64,000 nt of DNA from the NCBI RefSeq assembly GCF_963082655.1, contig NC_081553.1, positions 68,538,416-68,602,415 on the forward strand, given 5' to 3'. Source of the DNA: Stomoxys calcitrans. Lineage: Eukaryota > Arthropoda > Insecta > Diptera > Muscidae. A program made the position numbers and the translations under genes. Positions within the stretch are counted from its first letter, which is position 1. Every line of letters starts with the position of its first letter. Below, in pieces: positions 45,301-57,699 of the stretch. The notes under the pieces are model-generated. The model was not told the DNA's origin, made no database searches, and worked only from the letters and a program-made list of their open reading frames with translations.

Positions 45301-46635
45301 ATCTAATATCTAAATATGGGACCACATTTCTGAGGGGTCCACCCCTTCCCCAAAACACCCCCCAAACAGGACTTATTTACTGACCATGGGAATATGGGGC
45401 TTAAATAAAAGGTATTTGAGTGTAGAATACGAATCTGATATCCAACTATTGGACCAAGTGTTTGGGGGCCGTCTCTCCCCAAAAAACAAATTTACGACCA
45501 TAGCAATATGGGGCTCAAATGAAAGGTGATTGGGAGTAAAGTGATTGGGAATCTTATATCATTATAAGGGAAAAGTGTTTATGGGGCCACCCCACCTCCA
45601 TAACACCACCCAAATAGGGAGTATTTGCTGACTATTGCAATATGAGGCTCAAATAATAGGGTTTTTAGAGTGGAACACGAATCCGATATATATTTTCAAG
45701 GCCAACTCACTGAGTGGCCGCCCGTCCCTCAGAACACCCCCATAGCCGGTCATGTTTGCCGACTATGGAAATATGGGGCTCAAATTAAAGATATTTGGGA
45801 GTAGACCACGTATCTGATATCGACATTCGGGACCAACTGTTTTGGGGACGACCCACCGCCATAAGAACCCCCAAAATAGGATGTTTGGGTCTTAACGAGA
45901 ATGGAACTAAATATAATATAGTTTTTGGGGCCAGTATCCCAAACCGGACATATTTTCTGACTTTTGCAAAAAGGAGTTTAAATGAGAATAGAAAACGAAT
46001 TTCATATCCAATTTTGAGGCCAATGGCAATATGGGGTTCAAATATATGAGAATAGAGCACGTTGCTGATATATTTTACGGGCTTAGTGACCTAGGGTGAC
46101 CACCCCAATCCCCTAAATACCCCTAAATCGTGCATATTTACCGACCATGTCAATGTGGAGCTTAAATGAAAGGTAGTGGGAGGGTAGAGCAAGAATTGAT
46201 ATCCACTTTCGGGACCAATTTTCTGTGGGTTTATCACTTTCCCAAAATACCCCACAAACAGCAATTTTTTACTGACCATCGCAATATGGGGCTTAAATAA
46301 AGGTATTTGGGAGTAGAATACGAATTCGATATCCAAATGTAGGACCAGGACCCCTTCCCCAAAACACCCCCCAAAGGGTAAACATTTTTAGACTATGCCA
46401 ATATGTGGCTCGAATGAAAGGTATATGAGACTGGAAAACGTATTTGATAACCAATTTTGGGGCCATGTGTTTGGGGGACGCCTCATCGTGTAAACTCCCC
46501 TTAAAACAATGGCAATATGGGTATTTGAGAGAAAAGCACGATGCTGGTGTTTCTTCTAGGGCTAAGTGTCTGAGGGACCACCTCACCCCCGAAAACGCCC
46601 CTAATTCAGACATTAAGAGAATATAGGGCTGAAAA
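45301..46635 (+). repeat. Degenerate ~125-bp tandem repeat array
   Basis: About ten units marked by caatatggggctcaaatgaa (near 45,391, 45,506, 45,640, 45,770, 46,029, 46,150, 46,283, 46,400 and weaker ones), each with a C-rich block such as ccaccccttccccaaaacac and a gtagaatacgaatctgatat segment. Non-coding; the apparent frames on both strands are by-products. A shorter relative lies at 52,480-52,870. Confidence 0.8.
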
Positions 46636-46641
46636 AAAGTA

Positions 46642-46877
46642 TTGGTTGCCCAAAAAGTAATTGCGGATTTTTCATATAGTCGGCGTTGACAAATTTTTTC
46701 ACAGCTTGTGACTCTGTAATTGCATTCTTTCTTCTGTCAGTTATCAGCTGTTACTTTTAGCTTGCTTTAGAAAAAAAGTGTAAAAAAAGTATATTTGATT
46801 AAAGTTCATTTTAAGTTTTATTAAAAATGCATTTACTTTCTTTTAAAAAATCCGCAATTACTTTTTGGGCAACCCAA
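46642..46877 (+). mobile_element. Mariner-type MITE, copy 1
   Basis: 236 bp between TA sites (46,640-46,641 and 46,878-46,879). The terminal inverted repeats read TTGGTTGCCCAAAAAGTAAT with tgcggattttt following. These ends resemble cecropia-type mariners. No coding frame. Copy 2 is at 60,488-60,724, in the other orientation. Confidence 0.85.
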
Positions 46878-46879
46878 TA

Positions 46880-47744
46880 TTTTAAGAACGGAGTACATCT
46901 TACATCCAAAACTAAATTCGTAGACCAATAAAGATAAAGCTAAGGAATTTCGGTTTAAAGAAAGTATTCTTGAAATTTTATTTTTGTATATTGGATCAGT
47001 GCCAAAGGGTAGCTAGGCGCCTAGTAAGTTAATGTTGTTTTCCATATGCCCATTGCAAATATCACTCCAGTAACTATCTGGCGCCCTCTTTGGTACCCAA
47101 AAATCCATCATAATTAAACCTTTTTCCTTGGCTAATGATTTATTTTAATTCATTTCTTAGTTTTTAATCGAAAATATGCAAAACTTATAAATAACTCACA
47201 AAAATTACCATATATTGCTAATTATTTGTTTCTTTAATAAGGCATTTTCAGTGAGGTGACAATGTTTAGCACCGCCAGCGAAATGAGTGGCAGAGATACA
47301 AAAGCTTGGGAATATTGATTTATAACCATTCCTATATTTATTATTAATTATTTATTGAATTTGTTTCTAATGCTAATCTGTTGAAATGTCTGCCTTCTGC
47401 TGTTAATGAATATCTAACTGCCTGCTTGCTTGTCTGCCTGTCTCTTCGTCAGTCTATTGTCTGCAAAACACAAGACGACATATGATCTGTCCAGCAGCAA
47501 CAGCAGCAGCAGCCACAGCACGACGTTTAGAGGTCCAATCACACCCTATTAATATTGGAAGCCAACCAACCAACCATAAATTCCCATTAGCCAACTGTAT
47601 TAATTGTATTTGCAACAATGTTATGATGCGGATAAAAGAATATTAAATCCACCCCTAAGACTCAAAAGGAGTTAATTGCAATTGAGATGTCAAACTGAGA
47701 TCATTTAAGTTTGTTCATGGCAACAGGTTGATGGTGGGCTCTTT
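46880..47744. other. No gene; CAG microsatellite
   Basis: Unique-looking AT-rich DNA with a short CAG/CAA run at 47,493-47,512. No coding frame of note. Confidence 0.5.
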
Positions 47745-49075
47745 ATACCCTCCATCATAGCATGGGGGTATACTAATTTCGTCATTCTGTTTGTAACTAC
47801 TCGAAATATTCGTCTCAGACCCCATAAAGTATATATATTCTTGATCGTCGTGACATTTTATGTCGATATAGCCATGTCCGTCCGTCTGTCCGTCCGTCCG
47901 TCTGTCTGTCGAAAGCACGCTAACTTCCGAAGTAGTAAAGCTAGCCGCTTGAAATTTTGCACAAATACTTCTTATTAGTGTAGGTCGGTTGGTATTGTAA
48001 ATGGGCCATATCGGTCCACGTTTTGATATAGCTGCCATATAAACCGATCTTGGGTCTTGACTTCTTGAGCCTCTAGAGTGCGTAATTCTTATCCGATTGG
48101 AAAGAAATTTTGCACGACGTGTTTTGTTATGATATCCAACAACTGTGCCAAATATGGTTCAAATCGATCAATAACCTGATATAGCTGTCATATAAACCGA
48201 TCTTGGGTCTTGACTTCTTAAGCCTCTAGAGTGCGCAATTCTTATCCAATTGGAATGAAATTTTGCACGACGTGTTTTGTTATGGTATCCAACAACTGTG
48301 CCAAGTATGGTTCAAATTGGTCCATAACCTGATATAGCTGTCATATAAACCGATCTTGGGTCTTGACTTCTTGAGCCTCTAGAGGGGGCAATTCTTATCC
48401 GATTTAAATGAATTTTGGCACGAAGTATTTTGTTATGATATCCAACAACTGTGCCAAGTATGGTTCAGATCGGTTTATAACCTGATATAGCTGCCATATA
48501 AACCGATCTGGGATCTTGACTTCTTGAGCTTCTGGAGGGCGCAATTCCTATCCGATTTGGCTGAAATTTTGCATGACGTATTTTATTCTTACTTTCAACA
48601 ACTGTTTCAAATAAAGTTCAAATCGGTTCATAACCTGATATAGCTGCCATATAAACCGATCTGGGATCTTGACTTCTTGAGCCTCTAGAGGTCGCAATTA
48701 TTATCCGATTTGCCTGAAATTTTGTACGACGGATCATGATCATGACCATCAACATACGTGTTTAATATGGTCTGAATCGGTCTATAGCCCGATACAGCTC
48801 CCATATAAATCGATTTCCCTATTTTACTTATTGAGCCCCCAAAGGGCGCAATTCTTATTCGAATTGGCTGACATTTTACACAGGTCTCCAACATATAATT
48901 TAATTGTGGTCCAAACCAGATCATATCTTGATATCGCTCTAATAGCAGAGCAAATCTTTTCTTATATCCTTTTTTGCCTAAGAAGAGATGCCGGGAAAAG
49001 AACTCGACAAATGCGATCCATGGTGGAGGGTATATAAGATTCGGTCTGGCCGAACTTAGCACGCTTTTACTTGTT
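47745..49075 (+). mobile_element. mini-me/DINE-1-like repeat, longest copy
   Basis: Head tataccctccatcatagcat, tatatattcttgatcgtcgt, a clear (GTCY)n tract (47,879-47,909), then five ~153-bp internal units (gatatagctg(c/t)catataaac near 48,025, 48,178, 48,330, 48,485 and 48,640), and the tail gagggtatataagattcggt then ctggccgaacttagcacgc. Non-coding. The (GTCY)n plus TA-rich layout matches the mini-me elements described in flies (DINE-1/Helitron group). Confidence 0.9.
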
Positions 49076-49184
49076 TTTTCTCATTGGAAAAGTGATTGTT
49101 GCAGGAGCAGCAAAGAGTAGCTTGGCAATGTTTTCGACCTAAATGGAAGATATTCATAGTGATATACATGTAAATCGAATGGAA

Positions 49185-51897
49185 TTTAAGAAAATGTTTT
49201 GCGGAAGTCTCAGTATCCGCTTAGTCTTGTCAAAGCAAAACATACAAGAAACGAGGTACTAATGGGATGTGATTCGAACTCTCACCACATTTCGTGGGGT
49301 AGTACCAACACTAATAAGCGCGGCCAAGCCCTGGCAGGGTTTTTGAATACCAACGATCTAATAACACTTTATATAACACCCCTACCTTTGTTAATAGGAT
49401 TAGGGAGGAGGTATTAGATGTGACGATATATTCGAAAAATCCAATCGAAGAGGTTCAAGGCTGAAGAGTCTCCATGGAACACTCTTTCTCTGAGGCGGAC
49501 TATCTGGCGCCTCATCTGGCCAATATTTTCACAGTGCTCTGGCAGAGTTTTTGAATACTAACGATTTAATAACACCTTATATTGGTAACACCGCTACCTT
49601 TGTTAATAGGATTAGGGAGGAGGTATTAGATGTGACAATATGTTCTTAAAATCTAATCAATGAGGTTCACGGTTTGAGGGTCTCCATGGAACACTCTTTG
49701 TCTGAGGTAGACTATCTGGCGCCTCATCTGGCTAATATTTTCACAGTGTGCCTAGGACTTGCATATACTCCGTAAACCTGCTGCAAACGGAATGACAAAA
49801 TGAATATACCCCCATCCTTCGGTGGTGGGTATAAAAACATGCCAATGTCAAGGGAAGGTCGGTGGAGACAGCCCTGCACGAGGTTGGGCATAAAATAGAA
49901 GAATCCTTCGATGCCAAAACGTATACCCTGGCGGTATGTATTGACATCGAGGGGGCTTTTAACAATGTGCGGAGCGACACACTGATTCAATCCTTAGATC
50001 AGTACCGGGTGGACCCGGTCCTTAGAGAGTGGATAAACCAGGTGGATAAATTGTGTCTCCCATGGCATATATATATGAGAGAAAGTGGCACAAGGCACGC
50101 CACAGAGGGGCATTTTATCGCCACTCCTATGGGTGACCACCATAAATGACCTATTTCGAATGCTGACTGAGGAGGGATTTGAACCGGTCTGCTACGCAGA
50201 CGATGTTATAATACTTCTAAGGGGTAAGCATCCGAACAAGCTATGCAGAAGGGCCGAAAGGGTCTTGCATATGGCATATGACTGGGCTAGGACCAGAGGT
50301 CTCAATGTTAACCCAGAGAAGACTGAAATATGCCTGTTCACGAGGAAGAGGAAGGTGGGCCAAATTAACTCACCACGTTTCCTCAATAAGACGTTGTCGA
50401 TATCAGACAAGGTCAAATACTTAGGTGTGATCTTGGACAGGAAACTGAATTGGAAGTGTCACATTCAGTAGCGTACTGAGAAGGCTCACAGATGTTGGGC
50501 ACTATGTAGACGGGCCGTAGGCTCGAAATTTGGCCTGAATCCGAGGATAGTCCTCTGACTCAACAGGAGCGTGATTAGTCCAATACTTACTTACGCCTCA
50601 GTAGTTTGGTGGACTGCTATGGAGAAAAAGTGCAACATAAGGACCATACAACAAGTTCAGAGAACATTGTTGTGAAGACTATTCTAGATGTCCGACCCAT
50701 TGACATACACATTAAGTGTGAGGCAGCCACTGCGGCTATGAGATTTAAAGCGATGGGAGAATGAATTGAGGATGGGAGCAGCTCATGCCATCGCGGTACA
50801 ATCGAGGCGACGATAGGAAACTTGGAAGCAAGGGAAGAGGTTTCCGATCAGATAGCTGAAATGAACCTTGAAGTCAAGTGCGAGGCACTGCTGCCATCGC
50901 CACTGTCTTGGATTGACGGAACCCTAGCAATGCCATCTGGAAGATCATGTTACACGGATGGATCAAAGCTAGAGGACAGAGTTGACCTGGGAGTCTACAT
51001 TGAGAACCCGGGGAATGAGATCTGTTTTAGACTGCCTGACCAAAATACGGTCCTGAAGGCGGAGATCCGGCCGATCACGGAATGCTTAAAGTGGTGTGGT
51101 GCTAACGCGAAGACGTCCAGAGTGAACATCTTTACCGACAGTAAAATTGCCATAAGGGCAATAACAACCAGGAGGGTAAGGTCACAAACAGTCTTGCAGT
51201 GTAAGAAGGAGATGAACGCCTTCTCTGAGGATGGTAAAATCCCCATTGTTTGGATGCCGGGCCATAACGGAGTAAGGGGAAATTAAAGGGCAGATGATTT
51301 GGCGGTGAAGGTCAGAGACTGCCGTCAATAACTTTCGTTAACCCGAAGCCTTTCGGGTCGACGCAGTTCGAGTTAAGGGAGTGGGCGACGAATGCGCATG
51401 CAACATTGTAGAACAGCGAAACGGTCGGTAGAACGGCGAAAATCCTATGGGGGTATCCAAATCGTGAGAATAAGAGGCTATTACTAAAGGGAAGTAAGAA
51501 GGAGCTCAGTATAGTTTCTGGTATCATAACGGGACACATAGGACTACGAACTCACTTATGTCAAATCGGTGCGGCAAGTGATAGCATGTGTAGGGTATGC
51601 GGGGAAGATGATGAGACGTTGGATCATTTCCTTTGTCATTGCCCGGCTTTCGCGTCTAACAGCTACCTGCACTTAGGTGGAGACACAATACCAAACATGA
51701 ACCAACTTAGGGGAGTGGCATTGAAAACATTTAAGGAGTTTGTAAGTAGCACGGAATTCCTAACTTAAAATTTTCTTTTTTGAGGTTACTTTATGGTTTT
51801 TAGAGCACACAACAAGCCTATTACTGGCTTAGGTGTATGTCCATAGTGGCATGGGGTGGATTAATAGCTGCACTTGTTTTCAACCTAACCTAACCTA
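49185..51897 (+). pseudogene. I/LOA-type LINE with RNase H, degenerate
   Basis: 5'-truncated ORF2. Order: endonuclease end (MGCDSNSHHISWGSTNTNKR, 49,262), reverse transcriptase from 49,862 (motif A CIDIEGAFNNV, motif B AQGTPQRGILSPLLW, motif C YADDV near 50,195), thumb, RNase H (YTDGSK near 50,955, AEI, TDSKIAI near 51,133, GHNGVRGN at the end), and a Cys/His end (CRVCGEDDETLDHFLCHCPA, 51,588). Stops or shifts occur near 50,140, 50,470, 50,670 and 51,284. A ~205-bp part of the 5' region is tandemly duplicated (49,335-49,540 and 49,543-49,748), and a mini-me fragment (49,755-49,840) is inserted. The 3' end runs to about 51,897. Confidence 0.85.
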
Positions 51898-51954
51898 TAG
51901 CGAATACTCCCTACAACTCTTCATCCTGCAGTTGAAAGTCGATTTGCTTGACAA

Positions 51955-52475
51955 TTTTTATACCCATCACCAACATTATAGATCGTCATAAAATGTGTAC
52001 CGTTATGATACCGAAAGCTATCTTCTTACTTCCTTTCAGTAATAGCCTCGTCTTTATACGATTCGGATAGGATTTTCGCCGTTCTACCGAAGACATTGAA
52101 CGTGAGCTTTCGTCGCCCATGACCTTTACTCGGAATGCGTTGACCCGAAAGGCTTTGGCATTCCTCTGGCCTTCACTGCCAAATCGTCCGATTATTCCCA
52201 CTAGATACGCTATGGCACACACTCAAACGATGCGCATCGTGCAATTCTTAAAGAAGGCGTTAGTCTTCTCCTTACACTCCAAGACTGTTCGTGACCTTCC
52301 TGGTTTTTATTGTCCTGAAGGTCAGTTTACTGTGTGTAAAGATGTTCACACGTGCGTAGAGATGTTTACACCACACCATTTCATGTACACCTTGATCGCA
52401 CGGATCTTCACCTGCAGGACCGTATTCTGGTCAGGCAGTCGGAGGCCTCTCAAACACCACGTAATAAATTTGTAT
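51955..52475 (-). pseudogene. Inverted fragment of the same LINE (RNase H region)
   Basis: After a scrap of mini-me head (51,955-51,995), 52,000-52,475 is the reverse complement of the RNase H and following part of the LINE (equivalent to about 51,000-51,530), diverged by roughly a quarter. With 51.0-51.5 kb it forms an inverted pair about 0.5 kb apart. Confidence 0.75.
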
Positions 52476-52479
52476 GTCA

Positions 52480-52977
52480 AATTTTTACTCTACTTTTAAA
52501 TACCTTTCATTTAATACCCATATTGCTCTAAGCGATAAATGTGTCCTGATGGGTGGTGTTTTTTGAGGGTGGAGGAACCCCCGACACTTGGGGTGACATT
52601 TTTATGCCAAATTCGTATTCTACTCTTAAATACCTTTCATTTGATACCCATATTTTTCCAATCGCTAAACATGTCCATTCTTGTGGGTTTTGGGATGGGG
52701 CGTCCCCCCAGGTTATTTGATCCCAAAGTTTTATATCAATTTTGTGTTTCTGTGCACTCATCACCGAGATCTGGCGATTTTGAAAATTGGGGTCGGTGGG
52801 AGGGGTCCGCCTCCCCTTCGGATATCAAAAATGGAGGACTCTATTTTCAACGGGGGGGTCAAGCTCTAGCATCTGTGAAAATTTCATGAAAATCGGTTCG
52901 ACCGTTTTTGAGTCTATGCGGAAAAGACAAACAAACTAACAAATATGTAAATAAACAAACACAGCGCAACAACTTGA
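52480..52977. repeat. Relative of the ~125-bp repeat with a conserved tail
   Basis: Inverted and plus pieces of the 45.3-46.6 kb repeat (ttctactcttaaatacctttcatttgatac), then ggtcggtgggaggggtcc and a tail aatcggttcgaccgtttttg plus repeated aaacaaac. The tail abuts a mini-me head at 52,978. Confidence 0.6.
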
Positions 52978-54400
52978 TTTTTATACCCACCACCGTAGGA
53001 TGGGGGTATACTAATTTTGTCACTCCGTTTGTAACACCTCGAAATATCAATCTGGGATCCCCTATATATATTCTGCATCGCCTCGACACGAATGTTGAGT
53101 TTTACGCAGATACCTGCTAGCACGGCCCAAACCTGCGAGGCACAAGGGTGAATACAATGCGTCTACCAACGCCCCCACATGTGGTAACCCACACATGAGT
53201 ACCAATTTGATCCCACGTATTTGGACGTGTTCACCTCCTTGGTAAGGAGCGGAGCACTACCTAAAACTCCTTCCGATCTATGGGTCACGGCACCCGGTTG
53301 AAAACGCAACTCCACGCCGAGCTCATGCTCTACCCGCGATTTGGGTACAAACCACAGCCACCACGTTGCTCCCCACTGGGGTCTCACCATTGTCAGGCTG
53401 AAACCAAAGTTCCAGGTGCTCCTGACACCCGTGGTACCAGTCTCCGGTCAGACTTCGTAGCCTTAAAAGACTACTACCAGTTGAACCCCAAACAGTTCCG
53501 GACTGGTCGCCTGAATGAGAAAAATCGCAAACCAGCATACAAAAGTATGCATTAAACATACAACGGGACGATACACCCTATATATATTCTGCATCGCCTC
53601 GACATTCTGATTCGATATAGCCATGTCCGTCCGCCAGTCTATCCGTCCGTCTATCGAAATCACGATAGCGTTCGACAGCGTTAAGCTAGCCGCTTGAAAT
53701 TTTGCACAGATTCTTAATATTTATGTAGGTCGTTGGATTAAGATATAGCTTCCATATGAACCGATCTCCCGATTTGACTTCTTGAGCCCTGTGAAGACGC
53801 AATTTTTGTCCGATTTGGCTCAAATTTAGCACGTAGTATTCTGATATGGCTTCCTATACACTGTGCCTAGTACGGTCCGAATAGGTCTATAACCCGATCT
53901 ACTCCCGATTTGACATTTTGAGCGGTTACCAGCAGCATTTTTTGCCCGATTTGGTGTTCTGTTATGACTTCCAACAACTATGCTAAGTACGGTCCAAATC
54001 AGTGGGAGTGTATAGCTCCTATATAAACCGATTTCACGATTTGACTTCTTGAGTCCTTGGAAGACGCAATTTTCGTTCGATTGGGATGAAATATTGCACG
54101 TAATGTTCTGTTATGACTTCCAACAACTGTGCCCGGTCCGAATCGGATTATAACCTGATATAGCTCCCATATAAACCGATCTCATGATTTGACTTCTTGA
54201 ACCCTTACAAGCCGCAATTTTTGTCCGATTTGGATATTATGGCTTCCAAAACTATGCCTCATACGATTTAAATCGATCAAAACCTGATATAGCTTCCATG
54301 TAAGCCGGTCTCTCGATCATCCTTGTACGGTTCCCAGAAGTATACATTTTTTTTGTATACATTCAGAAGCACTTAGCACATAGCACGCTTTTACTTGTTA
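52978..54400 (+). mobile_element. mini-me/DINE-1-like repeat, interrupted
   Basis: Head at 52,978 (tttttatacccaccaccgta), broken at 53,089 by a 487-bp insertion, then resuming at 53,576 with tatattctgcatcgcctcga, a (GTCY)n tract near 53,625-53,655 and several internal units to the tail at about 54,395 (cacgcttttacttg). Confidence 0.85.
53089..53575. mobile_element. Unidentified GC-rich insertion flanked by a 29-bp direct repeat
   Basis: 487 bp, noticeably GC-richer than its surroundings. The 29-bp mini-me segment starting ccctatatatattctgcatc and ending cctcgaca is present identically on both sides (53,060-53,088 and 53,576-53,604), as expected for a long target duplication. The inside has no poly(A) tail and no recognised motif; open frames on both strands overlap without support. 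Confidence 0.55.
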
Positions 54401-56050
54401 TATAATAGAGGTAAGGTTCTTGAAATTGTCAAATGGAACCATATTTGGATATAGCAGACATATGGACCGATCTGCCAAAGTTCGACCGGCCTAACTTAAT
54501 ACGTTTTCGACATGTTTCTGATTTTGTTATCTTTTTCTTAAAAGCTTCCCTAACAGGATATTTTTGATGATTTACTTATCTTCTCAGAAATGCTCCACAA
54601 TTTGATAACAATGATAGTTGTCAACTTTCATTAGCATAATACAAAAACTGTCAATTGTTTTGATTGTATTCCAACACCCATTTATTTTATATAGACCTTA
54701 GATGGGAGAGGGCGAGCGAGCTGGCTTTTTGCAATAAACTCATTGCAATGGCAACAATTTGATGTAATTCATTATGAATAAATATTGTAATATGAATAAG
54801 TCGATAATGACATGGCTTTTAATGAATGCGAACTTTCAATTTCATTTCAAAAACATCATAATAATTTATACACCAGATTGTATATGCATTTTTGCTTACA
54901 GATAGGGTTTCCATAGATTCTTTCCGTGGGGGAATTCCCAGAATCTTAGAGAATGATTATTCATAAAGTGAAGTTTGGATATTTTTAGGCGAAAATTACT
55001 TGGAATTATTGGATCTTTCGCCCACAAATATCAAATTGGGGACCTCGACGAGATGTTTCTCATTTCATAAGTGCTCTCTGATTCAAGCTTACAATCGACC
55101 AATTATGGATTGCAACCCAACGTCAGTTGAGTTGCCATCAACCAATTTGTTATAGAAATTTTCATTTCTGTTTTGAATTGCATATATTTTTACAATTTAC
55201 TTAGTAGCTGAACGTTCAAAATATTGATATTGGAATGGAACTGGGCAGCGGTCCATAATCGGCTCTTTAAATTCAATAATGAGGGAAATTTTTTTTTAAC
55301 GAAATGGGTAGAGAGTCTTTTCTCAAATCAATAGCGCTGTCTGATTCAAGTTTAATTTTAATAATGAGTTTAGGGCTGATTAAAAATGTTGATATGCAAA
55401 GCGACAATACTTAGTTCAGAAGTTTAACTGGCCTAAAATACCCATAAAAATAAGAAAATTTTTTATCTTCTCGCCAGGATTAATTTAATACAATAATATC
55501 TTATAAACTATATACAAAGTTAACATATCTATATATAAGTATATCCTTCACATATTTTTAATAACTGGCTGTCATTAAACGATCAGTTTTTGTTCTCAAT
55601 AAATGAAATACGTTTTTAGCATCATATATTAACTTAAAACACTTATATCCCCTTAAATTTGTTTTAAACGGCGGAAACCCTAATTTATTATTCTAGTACG
55701 TCTGTAATTTAATCGTACTAGTAAAGGGTGGAAGTCTGTCTGGCGGCTTTTGAATGGAGACGTCTGCTTATTTACATACTCATGGTTTGCAAGCGGAGCT
55801 TTATTTATTACTCAAAAAGGGCATAGTCTCGTGCCAAGAAATAATTTTAATATATTTGTATTGAACTGAGGTATTAACCCCTATAGGGTATGTAATAATT
55901 ATAACATTATTGTTGAATGTTGCTACTGATTTAGGTCTGTATACATAACCGTGGAAAGACCTCTGTGAGGTGGGCTAAGCACCCTCACAGAATTTCGTTA
56001 TATTTTTTGTTTTCGATAAAATAAGCTAATTTTAAAGTTTTTCAAGGGCC
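54401..56050. other. Gene-free AT-rich DNA
   Basis: I see no coding frame. Scraps of SINE family 2 (aagtgctctctgattcaagc near 55,067 and a related piece near 55,340) are present. The rest looks unique. Confidence 0.5.
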
Positions 56051-56059
56051 TTAGTAAAA

Positions 56060-56840
56060 TCCCAATATAGGCTGCCTCCTTGTATGGAAAGTTTCAATTA
56101 GGGTCTTTAAGGATTTGGCTTTTGATAATTATCTTGGGAATTGTGGATTTGTCAGGGTATAAAGCTAAACTAACAGGACTCATTGATCCGACTCTCAATT
56201 CCAAGTTCCCATATTTTCTCTTTTGTCTCCCTTACTGTACTGTATTCAGTAGTCTGAAATTCGATTTATTTGGTAAGTTCTCAGATCCTCGGAGCCAATA
56301 CACAATACACCGACTATGCTCATTAAAGATTTGGCTTTGGACGAGTATCTTGATAATAGTGGATTTGTCAGAGTATAAAACCAAACTAAAAGGGAACATT
56401 TATCCGACTCTCCATCCCAAGTTCACATAATTTCTACTTTGTAGTGGAGGCCACCGTAGCGCAGAGGTTAGCATGTCCGCCTATGGGTTCGAATCCTGGC
56501 GAGACCATCAGAAAAAATTTTCAGCGGTGGTTTTCCCCTCCTAATGCTGGCAACATTTATGAGGTACTATGCCATGTAAAACTTCTCTCTAAAGAGGTGT
56601 CGGATTGCGTTACGCCGTTCGGAATTGGCTATAAAAAGGAGGCCCCTTATCATTGAGCTTAAACTTGAATCGGACTGCACTCATTGATATGTGAGAAGTT
56701 TGCCCCTGTTCCTTAATGGAATGTTCATGTGCAAATTTTGCAATTTTGCATTTTGCATTTGTGTTTGTGTAGTCTGAAATTCGATTTATCTGGTATGTTC
56801 TTAGATTCACGGAGCCAATACGCAACACATTTGGGCTTTA
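56060..56840. repeat. ~220-bp direct repeats split by a SINE
   Basis: A segment with aaggatttggctttt, gtggatttgtcagggtataa and gtctgaaattcgatttattt recurs (56,097-56,290 and 56,318-56,430, continuing after the SINE at 56,765-56,830). The 116-codon frame at 56,080-56,430 follows the repeat and is not taken as coding. Confidence 0.65.
56446..56752 (+). mobile_element. tRNA-derived SINE (family 2), reference copy
   Basis: A box in gtagcgcagaggttagcatg, B box gggttcgaatcctgg, then cagcggtggttttcccctcc, the caacatttatgaggtactat block and a 3' part ending near cattgatatgtgagaagttt and a ttttgcattttgcattt tail. Relative to other copies, a ~13-bp piece between A and B boxes is missing. It interrupts the 220-bp direct repeats. 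Confidence 0.85.
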
Positions 56841-57354
56841 TCTCCAAGGCGGGGAAAATATACCACAGTACAAAAATCCTTTCTAAAACAATAAGCCAAT
56901 TAGCTTGTCATTGTTTTGACTCAAAACACTGCAAAGACTATTCGACCTCAAAGCTAGGTAAGTGGAAACGGTCTTTTACAAAGTGATGCAAAATATGCTG
57001 CTCAATATTTTTAGCTATTTTAAATTTACCTGTCAGAGAAGTTACCTTACCAGAGAGAAATTATCTTTTTTCCCAAAGCGGGAGAAATAAACCACAGCAC
57101 GGCAATCCTTCACACGACAATTAGAGGAGGTCCTCTACGAAAGGATGCAGAATGTCGCTGACGTCTTCCCCGACAGACGCAGTACGCATAGGCATACTAC
57201 CGAGAGGGTTTTATTCACTTAGAAAAACTATCAATAATTGCTGATGTGGCAGGATTAGCAATGCAAACTAGAAATCTGGTAACAGTAGCAGTTGTGTTCT
57301 GATTAGGACTCTGTGCATGGCACGTACAAAATTTCAACCCAGTCGGATAAAAGT
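56841..57354. other. No gene; weak duplicated segment
   Basis: A segment with gcggggaaaatataccacag (56,849) recurs in altered form at 57,078. No coding frame. Confidence 0.4.
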
Positions 57355-57412
57355 GAAAGCCTCCAGGATTCGAACTCAGGCGTTCAGCGTCACAGGCGGA
57401 CATGCTAACCTC
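57355..57412 (-). mobile_element. SINE family 2 head fragment
   Basis: Only the tRNA-like end remains: B box (ggattcgaactcaggcg) and the segment up to gcggacatgctaacctc. Confidence 0.7.
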
Positions 57413-57699
57413 AAATTGGAATCGAATCATAAAATTCACACACTCCTTGGGACAAAAATGAAAATCCATATTAAAGATGACACATTTTCAAACTTTTTAC
57501 AGAAGCATCTCCTATAGTGAAAGATTTTTGATATGATATTATGGATGATTTTTCTTAAAATTTAGTTTAATAGATCCTTATACATCAAAAATAATATCGT
57601 CTATATTTCTTATACTATTTTAATAGTAAAGTTGCAAACTTTAACCAAAATAAAATTTTTTGTATTTGGTTGATATTTTCTCCTTCTATGTGTTAACTG

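Noticed and set aside
45785..46613. ORFs on both strands in the ~125-bp repeat array
   Set aside because: They follow the repeat unit, occur on both strands and have no recognisable domain.
53280..53559. Overlapping ORFs on both strands in the GC-rich insertion
   Set aside because: Higher GC makes long frames likely on both strands; no motif supports either.
56080..56430. 116-codon ORF with hydrophobic segments
   Set aside because: It follows two direct repeats and has no motif; the repeat continues beyond the frame after the SINE.
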